Below are positions 17,175 to 25,616 of a stretch of DNA of 64,000 bases, piece by piece (position 1 is the stretch's first letter; each line of letters begins with the position of its first letter). The DNA is taken from the NCBI RefSeq assembly GCF_024979315.1, contig NZ_JANLCK010000009.1, forward strand, positions 62,001 through 126,000. The letters run 5' to 3'. A model generated the notes under the pieces. That model was given only the letters and a program-made list of their open reading frames with translations. It was not told where the DNA came from and searched no databases. This DNA is from Herbiconiux oxytropis (GTDB lineage Bacteria; Actinomycetota; Actinomycetes; Actinomycetales; Microbacteriaceae). The position numbers were made by a program, and so were the translations under genes.

Positions 17175-18254
17175 CTACGCCGCCGCGATTCGCCCGAACC
17201 CACCCTTCACGAGCATCGGCATGATCTCCTCGCCGAGCGCCGCCAGGTCGTCCTTGAAGTCGGGCATGATGAACACCGCGCCATCGACATCCGCGTGCTC
17301 GATCATGTCGGCCAGCTGCTCGGCGATCGACTCGGTGGAGCCCGCGACCGTGCCCGTGGAGATCGCGGTGGAGTCGGCCCAGCTCTCGTTGTCGGGGTTG
17401 TAGGCCGTGGGGTCGTGCGACACCGCTCCCCACTCCCGAGCCATGTTCGTGATGGCCACCAGGTCACGACCCTCGTTGTAGTGGTCGATCCGGCGCTGGG
17501 CGTCGGCATCCGTGTCGCCGGGGATGATCATGAACACGCAGTAGGTCTTCAGGGCGTCGCCGTTGGCCTGCGAGATGGATCGCGCGCGCTGCCCGATCGA
17601 GATCACCGAGTCGCGCGAGGTGCCCTCGAAGAGCACGCCGTCGAGGTTCTTCGCCACGAAGGCGAGCCCGGTGTCGGAGGTCGCCGCGCAGATCATCTGC
17701 GGGACGCCGCCCACGGGCTTCGGGTCGCTCTGGCAGTCCTCGAGGGTGAAGAACTCGCCCTCGTAGTCCACCGACGAGGAGGTCCAGAGCGCCTTCACGA
17801 TCTCGACCCACTCCCCCGCGCGGCGGTACTTGGCCGCGTTGTCGAGGTCGAGGCCGAGGCCCATCTGCTTCTCCGACATCCGATTGCCGCCGGCCACGAT
17901 GTTGAGGCCGGTGCGCCCGTTCGAGATCTCGGACTGCGTGGCCACCATCTTGGCCGCGACGGCCGGATGCAGGAGGGCGGTGTTCACGGTCGACCACACG
18001 CCGATCTCGGTGGTGGCCTGGGCGAGGCCTGCGCTCGTGATGAGCGACTCGAGGTTCACGTCGAAGTGCTTGGAGACTCCGCCGTAGCCGCGCCACACGG
18101 CCTGCGACAGAGTGAAGTCGAAGCCGAAGCGCTCGGAGTCGCGAGCCACCTCGAGGTTGTACCGGTAGCTGGCGTCGAGCTCGGGGATGTTCCCCGACGG
18201 GATCCAGCCGCCCGAGCCGACGGGCATGAAGATGCCGTACTCGATGTCCTTCAT
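17175..18254 (-). CDS. RutA-like pyrimidine-ring-opening flavin monooxygenase
   Basis: A 359-residue LLM protein that tracks E. coli RutA (pyrimidine monooxygenase) along its length: GIFMPVGSGGW, FDFTLSQAVWRGYGG, DVNLESLITSAGLAQAT, MVATQSEISNGRTGLNIVAG, FFTLEDCQSDPKP and CAATSDTGLAF. RutA breaks the N3-C4 bond of uracil with FMNH2 and O2. Here the gene is translationally coupled to a thiamine-precursor-type ABC importer (ATGA overlap with the ATPase stop) and lacks rutB-F neighbours. An attractive reading is ring opening of a deaminated thiamine pyrimidine; that substrate is inference. The family assignment itself is strong. Confidence 0.9.
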   Translation of the reverse strand: MKDIEYGIFMPVGSGGWIPSGNIPELDASYRYNLEVARDSERFGFDFTLSQAVWRGYGGVSKHFDVNLESLITSAGLAQATTEIGVWSTVNTALLHPAVAAKMVATQSEISNGRTGLNIVAGGNRMSEKQMGLGLDLDNAAKYRRAGEWVEIVKALWTSSSVDYEGEFFTLEDCQSDPKPVGGVPQMICAATSDTGLAFVAKNLDGVLFEGTSRDSVISIGQRARSISQANGDALKTYCVFMIIPGDTDADAQRRIDHYNEGRDLVAITNMAREWGAVSHDPTAYNPDNESWADSTAISTGTVAGSTESIAEQLADMIEHADVDGAVFIMPDFKDDLAALGEEIMPMLVKGGFGRIAAA

Positions 18255-19063
18255 GAGCGGGGTGCTCCATTCTGCTGGGCGAACGCCTTGCGGGACTCCT
18301 CGTGCAGGACCTCGATCAGCTGCTCCTCATAGGCGATGAACTCGTGCGAGGTGGTCACGGAGAGGTCGCGGGGGCGGGGAAGGTCGATCTCGAGCTCAAG
18401 CCGCACCGAGGCGGGGCGGGCCGTGAGCACGATCACGCGGTCGGAGAGGTAGACGGCCTCGCGGATGTCGTGGGTGATGAGCACGGCCGTCCAGGAGTAC
18501 TCCGACCACACTCCCTGCAGCCAGTTCTGCATCTCGATCCGGGTGAGGGAGTCGAGGGCCCCGAACGGCTCGTCGAGCAGCAGGATCTCCCGGCCCTGCA
18601 CGACTGTGCGCAGGAGCGCCGCGCGCTGCCGCATGCCGCCCGAGAGCTCGTAGGGGTGCGAGTCCTCGTACCCGGCGAGGCCGAACGTGCGGAAGAACGA
18701 CTTGGAGCGCTCGAGTGCCTTCTTCTTGGGCATGCCCTGCACCTCGAGGCCGAGCGCACCGTTCTCCACGATCGTGCGCCACGGGAACAGCAGGTCCTTC
18801 TGCGGCATGTAGGCGAAGTGCTCGCGCTGGCCGACGACGTTCTGCCCGTCGACCCGCACCTCGCCGAGGTCGGGCTCCTCGAGGCCGGCGATGATGTTGA
18901 ACATCGTGCTCTTGCCGCAGCCCGAGGGGCCGATGACGGAGACGAACTCGCCCGGCTCCACCGTGAACGAGATGTCGTCGACCACCCGGCGGGTCTCGCC
19001 GCCGCCCAGGTCGAACTCCTTGTCGAGACCGACGATCTCGATCTTGGGAACGGATGCGCTCAT
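18251..19063 (-). CDS. ABC transporter ATPase, NitT/TauT type (ThiZ-like)
   Basis: A 270-residue ATPase with Walker A GPSGCGKST, Q-loop MPQKDLLFPW, signature LSGGMRQR, Walker B LLLDEPF and switch His in LITHDIREA. The start is chosen as ATG 19063, which has GAGGTGA about 8 bases upstream; an in-frame GTG at 19075 would overlap the permease. With the permease and THI5-like binding protein it forms a complete importer resembling ThiXYZ, known for uptake of formylaminopyrimidine, a thiamine breakdown product. Confidence 0.92.
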   Translation of the reverse strand: MSASVPKIEIVGLDKEFDLGGGETRRVVDDISFTVEPGEFVSVIGPSGCGKSTMFNIIAGLEEPDLGEVRVDGQNVVGQREHFAYMPQKDLLFPWRTIVENGALGLEVQGMPKKKALERSKSFFRTFGLAGYEDSHPYELSGGMRQRAALLRTVVQGREILLLDEPFGALDSLTRIEMQNWLQGVWSEYSWTAVLITHDIREAVYLSDRVIVLTARPASVRLELEIDLPRPRDLSVTTSHEFIAYEEQLIEVLHEESRKAFAQQNGAPRS

Positions 19064-19064
19064 C

Positions 19065-19958
19065 TCAGCGGTCACCTCGCGCCTTCCTCTCTTTGAAGCT
19101 CCAGGGGATGACCAGTCGTTCGATCACGAAGGTCAGCAGGTACAGCGAGATGCTCAGCACGGCGGTCACGGCCACCGCGGCGAGCACCAGGTCGGTGCGG
19201 AACGCGTTCTTCTGGGTCGACATGAAGATGCCCAGGCCGGACTGCGCGCCCACGTACTCCGCGAAGATCGCGCCCACCACGGCGTAGGTGATGGAGATGC
19301 GGAGAGCGGTGAAGAAGGAGGGCAGCGCCGAGGGGAGCCGTACGAAGGTGAACTCCTTCCATCTGCCGGCGCCCATGCTCCTCAGGAGGTTGCTGGTCTC
19401 CCGATCCGCCTTGTTGAAGCCCTCGATGAGCCCCACGACGATCGGGAAGAAGGTCACGAGCGCCACGACGAGGATCTTCGGCAGCAGCCCGAAGCCGAAC
19501 CAGATGATCATGAGCGGCGCGATGGCGATGATCGGGATGGTCTGCGAGGCCACGAGCAGCGGCATCAGGCCGCGCCGCAGCACGCCGGAGAAGTCGATCG
19601 CCACGGCGATGATCCAGGCCACGATGAGCGAGAAGGCGAACCCGATGACCGTCACCTGCAGGGTCGAGAGGGTGTGGCCCCAGATGATGTCGGCGCGTTC
19701 GAAGCCCTCGACCACCACCCGGGAGGGCGCGGGCAGCACCTGCGGCCGCATGCCCGTGAGGGTGACGGCGAGCTCCCAGCCCACGAGCAGCAGCACGACG
19801 ATCACGACGGGCGGCACGACGCTGCCCCAGAACGAGTCGCGGCGGGGCCGGCGCTTCGGGCGGGCGGGGCGGGGAGCCGACGGTGAGGCGGGCGGCGGAT
19901 CGGCCGGTGCCGCTCCCGCTGCGAGCGGCGCTCTCTTGCTGTTCAGTGCGCTGGTCAT
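19065..19958 (-). CDS. ABC transporter permease, NitT/TauT type (ThiX-like)
   Basis: A 297-residue permease with about six membrane segments. The cytoplasmic EAA loop reads NLLRSMGAGRWKEFTFVRLP. A Pro/Ala/Arg-rich tail of about 45 residues precedes the first helix. ATG 19958 lies 1 base after the TenA stop, and the stop is 1 base from the ATPase ATG. Gene order TenA-permease-ATPase ties the transporter to thiamine-type pyrimidines. Confidence 0.92.
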   Translation of the reverse strand: MTSALNSKRAPLAAGAAPADPPPASPSAPRPARPKRRPRRDSFWGSVVPPVVIVVLLLVGWELAVTLTGMRPQVLPAPSRVVVEGFERADIIWGHTLSTLQVTVIGFAFSLIVAWIIAVAIDFSGVLRRGLMPLLVASQTIPIIAIAPLMIIWFGFGLLPKILVVALVTFFPIVVGLIEGFNKADRETSNLLRSMGAGRWKEFTFVRLPSALPSFFTALRISITYAVVGAIFAEYVGAQSGLGIFMSTQKNAFRTDLVLAAVAVTAVLSISLYLLTFVIERLVIPWSFKERKARGDR

Positions 19959-19959
19959 C

Positions 19960-20598
19960 TCAAGCCTCCACGGTCTCGGGTAGTTGGTTCCAGAACCGGC
20001 GCTCGTGCCCGAGTGCACGGTCGGTGATCTCGAGGGCCCGTTCGACGGGCAGGTCGGCGGCGTCGACGAGCCGGAGGTGCCGATCGACGAGCACGGCGTA
20101 GTCACCACCGGTGTAGATGTCGACCCAGTCGCGGTAGACGCCGTCGACCGAGCCCCTGAGCGCCTCGAGGGCCACCCCGTAGCCGTAGATGCAGGGCAGC
20201 ATCGCCACGAGCATCCCGTCGAAGTCGTCGGCGAAGCCGTCGTAGAAGGCGAGGTACTCGGCGGTCGTGGCCGAGGGCCGCACGTCGGTGAAGTCGCAGC
20301 CGAAGGGCACCGCGGCCTGCTTGTGGTGCTCGAGCTCGACTGCCACCACTCCATGGGCGAGGGCCACGAAGTACTCCAGCGTCTCGTCGTCGGTCGACGT
20401 GGCGGCGAGCCGGCTGTAGTGCCGGGCGTAGGCGCGGAGGTAGAGGAAGTCCTGCTCGAGGTAGTGGCGGAACACCGCCGGGTCGAGGGTCCCGGCACGG
20501 ATGCCGGCGAGGATGGGCAGATCGGCCCAGCCCGCGACGCTCTCCGCGATGATCGCGGTGAGGCGCGCGGAGAGCGTGCGGGCTGGGCTGTCTGTCAT
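19960..20598 (-). CDS. tenA: TenA-family protein (thiaminase II type), canonical active site
   Basis: A 212-residue all-helical TenA protein. The positions known from Bacillus subtilis TenA are present: Asp50 in YLEQDFLYL (D44 there), the nucleophilic Cys136 in MLPCIYGYG (C135) and Glu199 in GHERRFW (E205). TenA hydrolyses aminomethyl-pyrimidine to HMP and also cleaves thiamine. It sits between a THI5-like binding protein and the permease, 1 base from the latter. This supports an imported thiamine-derived aminopyrimidine as substrate. No TPP riboswitch is seen upstream, so a purely biosynthetic role is not indicated. Confidence 0.9.
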   Translation of the reverse strand: MTDSPARTLSARLTAIIAESVAGWADLPILAGIRAGTLDPAVFRHYLEQDFLYLRAYARHYSRLAATSTDDETLEYFVALAHGVVAVELEHHKQAAVPFGCDFTDVRPSATTAEYLAFYDGFADDFDGMLVAMLPCIYGYGVALEALRGSVDGVYRDWVDIYTGGDYAVLVDRHLRLVDAADLPVERALEITDRALGHERRFWNQLPETVEA

Positions 20599-20617
20599 GG
20601 TCTCGTCTGCTCGGCGA

Positions 20618-21667
20618 TCAGTCGGTCAGGTACTCGTTGGTGTAGAAGCTCGACCAGTCCGGCGCCTCGGTGAGGGTGTTGCCGTCGACATCGGCCAGGA
20701 GTCCCGCCTCGAGGTAGAACTCGCCGAGCCCTGCCCACTGCTCGTCGGTCATGAGGCCGAACTCGCCGTTCTCGTCGAGCATGAAGTCGCTCGAGAGCAG
20801 GGTCTGGCTCTCGGTCACGAGCTCGGCCTCGGTGAGCACGTCGGGGTTCGCGGCCATCAGGATCTCGGCGCTGCCCTCGGGGTCGGCGATGGCGTCCTCG
20901 TAGCCCTTCGCGAGCGCCTGGGTGAAGGCCTTCGTGGTCTCGGCGTTCTCGCCCATCCAGGTCTTGTTGCCGAGCACGAGGAGGCCGTAGTTGTCCGGGA
21001 AGCCGTAGTCGGTGAAGTGGAAGTACTTCATGGGCGTGCCGTTGAGCTCGGCCTCGATGCCCTCCCAGGTCTCGAACGGGATGGTGAAGTCGACATCGCC
21101 GGAGTAGAGCGCCTCGTAGGCGCTCGTGCCGAGGGTGACGTTCTCGAAGTCGCCCTTTCCGCCGTCATCCTTGATGACGGCCTGCAGGGTGGGCACCTCG
21201 GAGGGGCTGCCGAAACCTGCGTAGGTGAGGCCGTCGAGGTCGGCGGGGCTCTGGATGGTGTCATCGTCGGCCCGCACGCCGATGGCCGTGACCCAGGTCT
21301 GGATGGGGGCCATGATCGCCTGCACGTCGGCACCGGCGGCCATCGAGAAGGTCGAGACGTCCTGGAAGCCGATGCCGAAGTCGGCGGCCCCCGCGTCGAT
21401 CAGGGTCTCGGGGTAGGAGCCGTTGTAGGGCAGGATCTCGACATCGAGGCCCGCTTCTTCGAAGTAGCCCTTCTCGATCGCCACGTAGAGGCCGGTGTGG
21501 TTGGTGTTGGGGGTCCAGTCCAGGGCGAACGTCACCGGGGTGAGGTCGCCAGAGGCACCGGCGGAGCCGGTGGACTCGGCTGCCGAGCCGCCGCTCGAGC
21601 AGGCGGCGAGGAGGCCGGCGGTGGCCAGGACGGCCGCTCCGGTGGCGAAGTTCCGCTTCTTCATCAT
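20618..21667 (-). CDS. THI5/NMT1-like substrate-binding lipoprotein (ThiY-like)
   Basis: A 349-residue secreted binding protein with lipobox LLAAC and lipidated Cys23. It opens with LDWTPNTNHTGLYVA followed by GYFEEAGLDVEILPY, the hallmark of THI5/NMT1 and ThiY proteins that bind HMP-type pyrimidines. It is followed 19 bases later by TenA. A second ATG lies one codon downstream. The binding family is clear; whether the ligand is HMP, formylaminopyrimidine or an analogue is not shown by sequence. Confidence 0.9.
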   Translation of the reverse strand: MMKKRNFATGAAVLATAGLLAACSSGGSAAESTGSAGASGDLTPVTFALDWTPNTNHTGLYVAIEKGYFEEAGLDVEILPYNGSYPETLIDAGAADFGIGFQDVSTFSMAAGADVQAIMAPIQTWVTAIGVRADDDTIQSPADLDGLTYAGFGSPSEVPTLQAVIKDDGGKGDFENVTLGTSAYEALYSGDVDFTIPFETWEGIEAELNGTPMKYFHFTDYGFPDNYGLLVLGNKTWMGENAETTKAFTQALAKGYEDAIADPEGSAEILMAANPDVLTEAELVTESQTLLSSDFMLDENGEFGLMTDEQWAGLGEFYLEAGLLADVDGNTLTEAPDWSSFYTNEYLTD

Positions 21668-21739
21668 GTGCGTGGTCCTCTTTCGTTGTCGGGCGGTGCA
21701 GGGGGCCTTGCGGTGGGTGGGATCGGGAGGGGATGGGGA

Positions 21740-23065
21740 TCAGGCGGGCCGGTGCACGACTTCCATGCGCTCGACCGTGCGACGGAAGGCCTCGTTGGTC
21801 TTCCGCACGACCTCGGACTCGTCGACGGTCGTGAGCTCGCGGCCGCGCATGAGCACGCGGCCGTTCACGATCGTGGTGTCGACCATGCCGCCGTTCGCGG
21901 CGAACACGAGGTGGCTCGTCATGTGCACGGGGGTGTCGCGGAGCATCGGGGTGAACTCCACCGAGTTCGTCTCGACGAGGATCACGTCGGCCTTCGCGCC
22001 GACGGCCAGCTGCCCCGTCTCGTGGCCGAGCGCCTTCGCTCCGTTCCGGGTCGCCATCCGCAGCACGTCGGCGGCGGGCATGAGCGAGGAGTCCTGCCGC
22101 TGGGCACGATGCATGAGCGAGGAGTACTTCATGACCTCGAACATGTCGGCGGAGTTGTTGCACTCGACCGCGTCGTGGCCGAGCCCCACGTTGATCCCGG
22201 CCGCGAGCATCTCGGGCACCCGGGCGATGCCGTTGCCGAGCTTGGCGTTCGAGGAGGGGTTGTGCGAGATGTGGGTCCCGGTCTCGGCCATCATCCGGAT
22301 CTCGTCGTCGTTCAGGTGCACGCAGTGCGCGGCCACGACGTCGGGCCCGAGCAGTCCCACCTCGTAGGCGAGCTCGGTCGGCCGCTTGCCGAAGCGCTCG
22401 AGGCTGTTCTCGACCTCCGACATCGACTCGTTGAGGTGGATGTGGATGCCGATGCCGAGCTCGTCGGCGAGTCCGCGGGTCTCCCGGAGCAGCTCGGGCG
22501 AGGCCAGCGGCAGCCACTCGATGCCGAAGCGCACCTCGATCAGGCCGTTCGCGGATCCGTGGCTGCGGTGGAACGCCTCGACGTTGTCCTGCAGGGTGTC
22601 GAGCCGGTACTCGTCGAGCGCGATGTCGTTCGAGAGCACCACGCGGATGCCGATCTGCTCGGCCGCCACGGCGAGCGCGTCGAGCTTGCGGTACATGTCG
22701 TTGACGGTCGTGACGCCGGCCTTGATGGACTCCGTGTAACTCGCCATCGCGGCCCAGTAGGCGGAGTCGAAGTCGAGGGCCCGGATGAGCGGGTACCAGC
22801 ACTCGTCGAGGTACTCCCAGAGCGGCAGGTGATCGTTGTAGCCCTTGCCGAGCGCGGTGTGGAAGTGCAGGTCGATGAGGCCGGGCATCACGATCTTGTC
22901 GGTCGCATCGATGACGTCGTCGCCCTCGGCGGCGGAGGGCGCCTCGGCCGCCGGCCCGATCCAGACGATGCGGTCGCCGTCGATCACGACGGTGCCGTCT
23001 TCGAGGTAGGTGCCCTCGTCGTCGAGAGTCAGGACCATGCCGTGGGTGATCAGGATGCGGGTCAT
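21740..23065 (-). CDS. Amidohydrolase-superfamily deaminase (Atz/Trz, cytosine/SAH-deaminase type)
   Basis: A 441-residue metal-dependent hydrolase. Metal-site motifs are DLHFHT (His67, His69), IHIHLNES, VAAHCVHL and GLGHDAVECNN with the catalytic Asp. Most relatives have GTDG at the last motif; here it is GHD. The family hydrolyses amino or halide groups from aromatic N-rings. As first gene of the unit with a pyrimidine importer, TenA and a RutA-like enzyme, it could convert the 4-amino pyrimidine to the 4-oxo form that a RutA enzyme needs. That step is inference. Operator F is about 30 bases upstream. Confidence 0.9.
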   Translation of the reverse strand: MTRILITHGMVLTLDDEGTYLEDGTVVIDGDRIVWIGPAAEAPSAAEGDDVIDATDKIVMPGLIDLHFHTALGKGYNDHLPLWEYLDECWYPLIRALDFDSAYWAAMASYTESIKAGVTTVNDMYRKLDALAVAAEQIGIRVVLSNDIALDEYRLDTLQDNVEAFHRSHGSANGLIEVRFGIEWLPLASPELLRETRGLADELGIGIHIHLNESMSEVENSLERFGKRPTELAYEVGLLGPDVVAAHCVHLNDDEIRMMAETGTHISHNPSSNAKLGNGIARVPEMLAAGINVGLGHDAVECNNSADMFEVMKYSSLMHRAQRQDSSLMPAADVLRMATRNGAKALGHETGQLAVGAKADVILVETNSVEFTPMLRDTPVHMTSHLVFAANGGMVDTTIVNGRVLMRGRELTTVDESEVVRKTNEAFRRTVERMEVVHRPA

Positions 23066-23095
23066 TGCGGGTCTCCGAGTGGGGGTTCGAGTGCT

Positions 23096-23117
23096 TCAGA
23101 TCTAAGATCTTATTTAG
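23096..23117. promoter_or_regulatory. AGATCT-type operator F upstream of the central unit
   Basis: Two AGATCT cores (23098-23103 and 23105-23110) sit in TTCAGATCTAAGATCTTATT, 31-52 bases upstream of the deaminase start. It marks a separate promoter for the deaminase-to-SDR unit. Confidence 0.55.
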
Positions 23118-23173
23118 GAGGCTAAGGGTGCCGAGTGGCCGTCACAAGCGGATTCGATCAGTGTTCACACGCG

Positions 23174-23189
23174 GTAACACGCCCGAAAC
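23174..23189 (+). promoter_or_regulatory. GlnR-like box upstream of the central unit
   Basis: GTAAC-ACGCCC-GAAAC exactly matches gTnAC-N6-GaAAC. GTTCA lies six bases upstream, as at the 12.93-kb box. It lies 57-78 bases from operator F and about 110-125 bases from the deaminase start. Regulation by a GlnR-type protein is inferred. Confidence 0.5.
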
Positions 23190-23197
23190 ACGCGCCG

Positions 23198-24574
23198 TCA
23201 GAGCCCTTCGTCGGCCGCGACGATGCCGCCGCCCAACCAGCCGAGGGCCATCGTGACGAGGTTCGGGCCGGCATCGTGGATGCGCGGGAACACCGACGCG
23301 TCGATGATCTTGAGCCCCTCGGTGCCGAGCACGTTCAGGCGTCGATCGACCACCCGGTCGATGCCGCAGGTGCCCACGGGGTGGTTGTAGGTCTCGACCC
23401 GTCGCCGGAGTTCCGGCACGAGGTCGGTCGTCTTCCACCACGCGTCGTCCGGCACGGTGACGATGCCCTCGTCGGCCATCGCGTCGATCAGGTCGGCCGT
23501 CTTCCGCACGGCGATCGCCATCCGCTCCGCATCCGAGTCGGTGGCGAGGTGGCCGAGGCGGATAAGACCCCGGTCGTCGTCGCCGCGGGTGATGCTCCCT
23601 CGGGACTCGGGCTGCATGAGCGCCACCGAGACGCTGTAGCCGGCGCGGGGCGCCGTGCGGTCGTAGAGCCAGGTGGAGAAGGGGAAGACCTGGAACTCGT
23701 CGGCGGGGTCGTCGGCCACTCCGGCGCGGAGGAGCGATCCGCTGACCGGGCGGGCGAAGACGTCGGCCTCGTCGCGGGCGAGCACGTTCATCATGAGCCA
23801 GGGGTGGTCCTGAAGGCCCTGGCCGATGCCCGGCAGATCGACGCCGGATCGCCAGAGCATTTCCGGGGTGCCGTAGGCGCCGCCGGCGACGATGACGAGA
23901 TCCGCGGCGATGGTCTCGACCCCGCCGGGGCCCTCGATCTCCACGCCGACGGCACGCGCCCCCTCCATCAGCACGCGGCGCACGAACGAGCGGTCGCGGA
24001 GCGTCACCCGCCCGCGCACGAGCGGCGCCACGGCGGCGAGCGCTCCCCAGCGCCCCTCGTCGACCCGGTTGGTGGGCCAGGGCCCCACGCCCTGGGTTCC
24101 CGGGGCGTTGTGGTCGGCGCAGTCCGGGTGCCCGGCGGCCCGGGAGGCCGCGGCGAACGCCTCGTCGAGCGGGCTCTGGCTCAGCCGGGTCACCCGCACA
24201 GGGCCGCTGTCGCCGTGGTACGGCCGGTCGCCGAACTGCTCGTCGGTCTCGATGGCGTTGAGGCCCGGCAGCAGGTCGTCCCACTGCCAGCCCTCGCCCC
24301 ACGACTCGAAGCCGCTCGGCTGTCCGCGCGACCCGGCGGCGGCATTGACGCTCGAGCCCCCGCCGAGCACCCTGCCGCGCACGAGGTGACGGCCCGAGTC
24401 GAGATCGGTGTAGTCCCAGTCGGCGTCGGGGAAGGCGTGGTCGTGCAGGTAGTTGTGGGGCACCGGATCGCCGGGGTCTGCCCCCGCCTCGATCAGCGTG
24501 ACGTCGGCCAGGTCGGCGAGGCGATGGGCGGCGAGGAGTCCTCCGTTGCCGCCTCCGGCGATGACGATCCTCAT
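23198..24574 (-). CDS. GMC-family FAD-dependent alcohol oxidase/dehydrogenase
   Basis: A 458-residue GMC oxidoreductase, at the short end for the family. It has the FAD dinucleotide loop at residues 7-12 (GGGNGG) with the ribose-binding Glu in LIEAG, the GMC signature GRVLGGGSSVNAAAGSRG, and the C-terminal YNHPVGTCG with the catalytic His plus GLKIIDASVFP. ATG 24574 overlaps the stop of the amidohydrolase gene. GMC enzymes oxidise primary alcohols; pyridoxine 4-oxidase is one that oxidises a heteroaryl hydroxymethyl group. Oxidation of the 5-hydroxymethyl of HMP would be a parallel reaction, which is inference. Confidence 0.9.
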   Translation of the reverse strand: MRIVIAGGGNGGLLAAHRLADLADVTLIEAGADPGDPVPHNYLHDHAFPDADWDYTDLDSGRHLVRGRVLGGGSSVNAAAGSRGQPSGFESWGEGWQWDDLLPGLNAIETDEQFGDRPYHGDSGPVRVTRLSQSPLDEAFAAASRAAGHPDCADHNAPGTQGVGPWPTNRVDEGRWGALAAVAPLVRGRVTLRDRSFVRRVLMEGARAVGVEIEGPGGVETIAADLVIVAGGAYGTPEMLWRSGVDLPGIGQGLQDHPWLMMNVLARDEADVFARPVSGSLLRAGVADDPADEFQVFPFSTWLYDRTAPRAGYSVSVALMQPESRGSITRGDDDRGLIRLGHLATDSDAERMAIAVRKTADLIDAMADEGIVTVPDDAWWKTTDLVPELRRRVETYNHPVGTCGIDRVVDRRLNVLGTEGLKIIDASVFPRIHDAGPNLVTMALGWLGGGIVAADEGL

Positions 24575-25608
24575 GCCGCTCCCGCCGTCTCGTCGGAGAG
24601 GCCGAGGAGGGCCGCGAAGTTGCCGCCCATCACCCCGTCGAGCTTGGACTGCGGGATGGGCGGGAGGCCGAGCACCGCCGCCTCCTCGTTGACCGTGAGG
24701 AGCTTCTCGCGGAGGCCGACCGGGTCGTAGAGGAAGCCCGGGAAGTCGGTCCCGAACATGATCTTCTCGAGGGGCACGAAGAAGGGCTCTGCCCGGTGCA
24801 GGAAGAGGAAGAGGTCTCGCCGGGTGACGGTGGCGATGTGGTAGCTGATCTCGGTGTAGAAATTCGGATGCTTCGTGAGCATGAACATCGCCTCCTCGAT
24901 CCAGGGGATGCCGCAATGCGCGATGATCACCTTCAGGTCGCGGAAGTTGCGGCCGATGTCGTCCAGGAGTGCCGGGCGGCCGAGCTCCATCTTCGCGTCG
25001 ATCCGGGTGGAGCCGGCCTGGTGGATCATCACGGGGATGCCGAGGTCGCGCGCCGCGGCGAGCACCGGGAAGGCCAGGTCGCGGTCGACCGGCGACCAGT
25101 GCTGGTACATCGGATAGAGCTTCACACCCTTCAGGCCGTCCTCCTGCACGGCGCGGGCGAGCTCGTCGACGGCTGCCTTCACGCCCCGGTAGGCCGGGTT
25201 CACCGACGCGAAGCCGATGATCCTCTCGGGTTCGGCGCGTACGCATCCGGCGATGTACTCGTTGCAGCGCTCGGGATGCTGCTCGCCCGTGACGTCGGTC
25301 TGGCCGAGCACGTCGACCGTGCCCATCAGCCGGCCCTCGAGGTACTGCGGGCTCACGGCGAGCGCCACGATCTTGTCGAAGCCCGGATGCGCGGCGACGG
25401 TCTCGTGCGGACCGACGACCCCGAAGCCGTCCTTGCCCTCTGCCGCCTCGATCTCCTCCCACTCATGGTCGACCGGGCAGCGGTGGCTCGGCAGCTTGCC
25501 CTCGGCACGGTAGATGGTGAGCGAGCCCTCGCGGCCGTAGCGCTTGGTGAAGGCCGCATCCGTGCCCATCGAGAGGATGTGGGTGTGGGCGTCGATCTGG
25601 AGTGTCAT
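24571..25608 (-). CDS. Amidohydrolase_2 (ACMSD / isoorotate-decarboxylase type) metal enzyme
   Basis: A 345-residue TIM-barrel protein of the amidohydrolase_2 group. Visible metal residues: DAHTHI at the N-terminus, VMIHQAGS, IIAHCGIPW and FGTDFPG with the catalytic Asp. The group contains non-oxidative decarboxylases (ACMSD, gamma-resorcylate and isoorotate decarboxylases) and some lactonases. Between an alcohol oxidase and a TenA gene, decarboxylation of a pyrimidine-5-carboxylate is chemically reasonable, since isoorotate decarboxylase does this on uracil. Specific activity is not proven. ATG 25608 has AGGAA upstream and lies 8 bases after the TenA stop. Confidence 0.85.
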   Translation of the reverse strand: MTLQIDAHTHILSMGTDAAFTKRYGREGSLTIYRAEGKLPSHRCPVDHEWEEIEAAEGKDGFGVVGPHETVAAHPGFDKIVALAVSPQYLEGRLMGTVDVLGQTDVTGEQHPERCNEYIAGCVRAEPERIIGFASVNPAYRGVKAAVDELARAVQEDGLKGVKLYPMYQHWSPVDRDLAFPVLAAARDLGIPVMIHQAGSTRIDAKMELGRPALLDDIGRNFRDLKVIIAHCGIPWIEEAMFMLTKHPNFYTEISYHIATVTRRDLFLFLHRAEPFFVPLEKIMFGTDFPGFLYDPVGLREKLLTVNEEAAVLGLPPIPQSKLDGVMGGNFAALLGLSDETAGAA

Positions 25609-25616
25609 GGCGGTTC

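Noticed and set aside
21668-21739. A separate promoter before the THI5-like gene
   Set aside because: No AGATCT or GlnR-like motif and no convincing -10 lies in the 72-base gap; the gene is more likely read from operator F.
23198-25608. Pyridoxine degradation as the pathway (GMC oxidase resembling pyridoxine 4-oxidase)
   Set aside because: TenA, THI5-like and RutA-like proteins fit a pyrimidine better, and no lactonase or pyridoxate dioxygenase of the known routes is seen. It stays a lower-ranked alternative.
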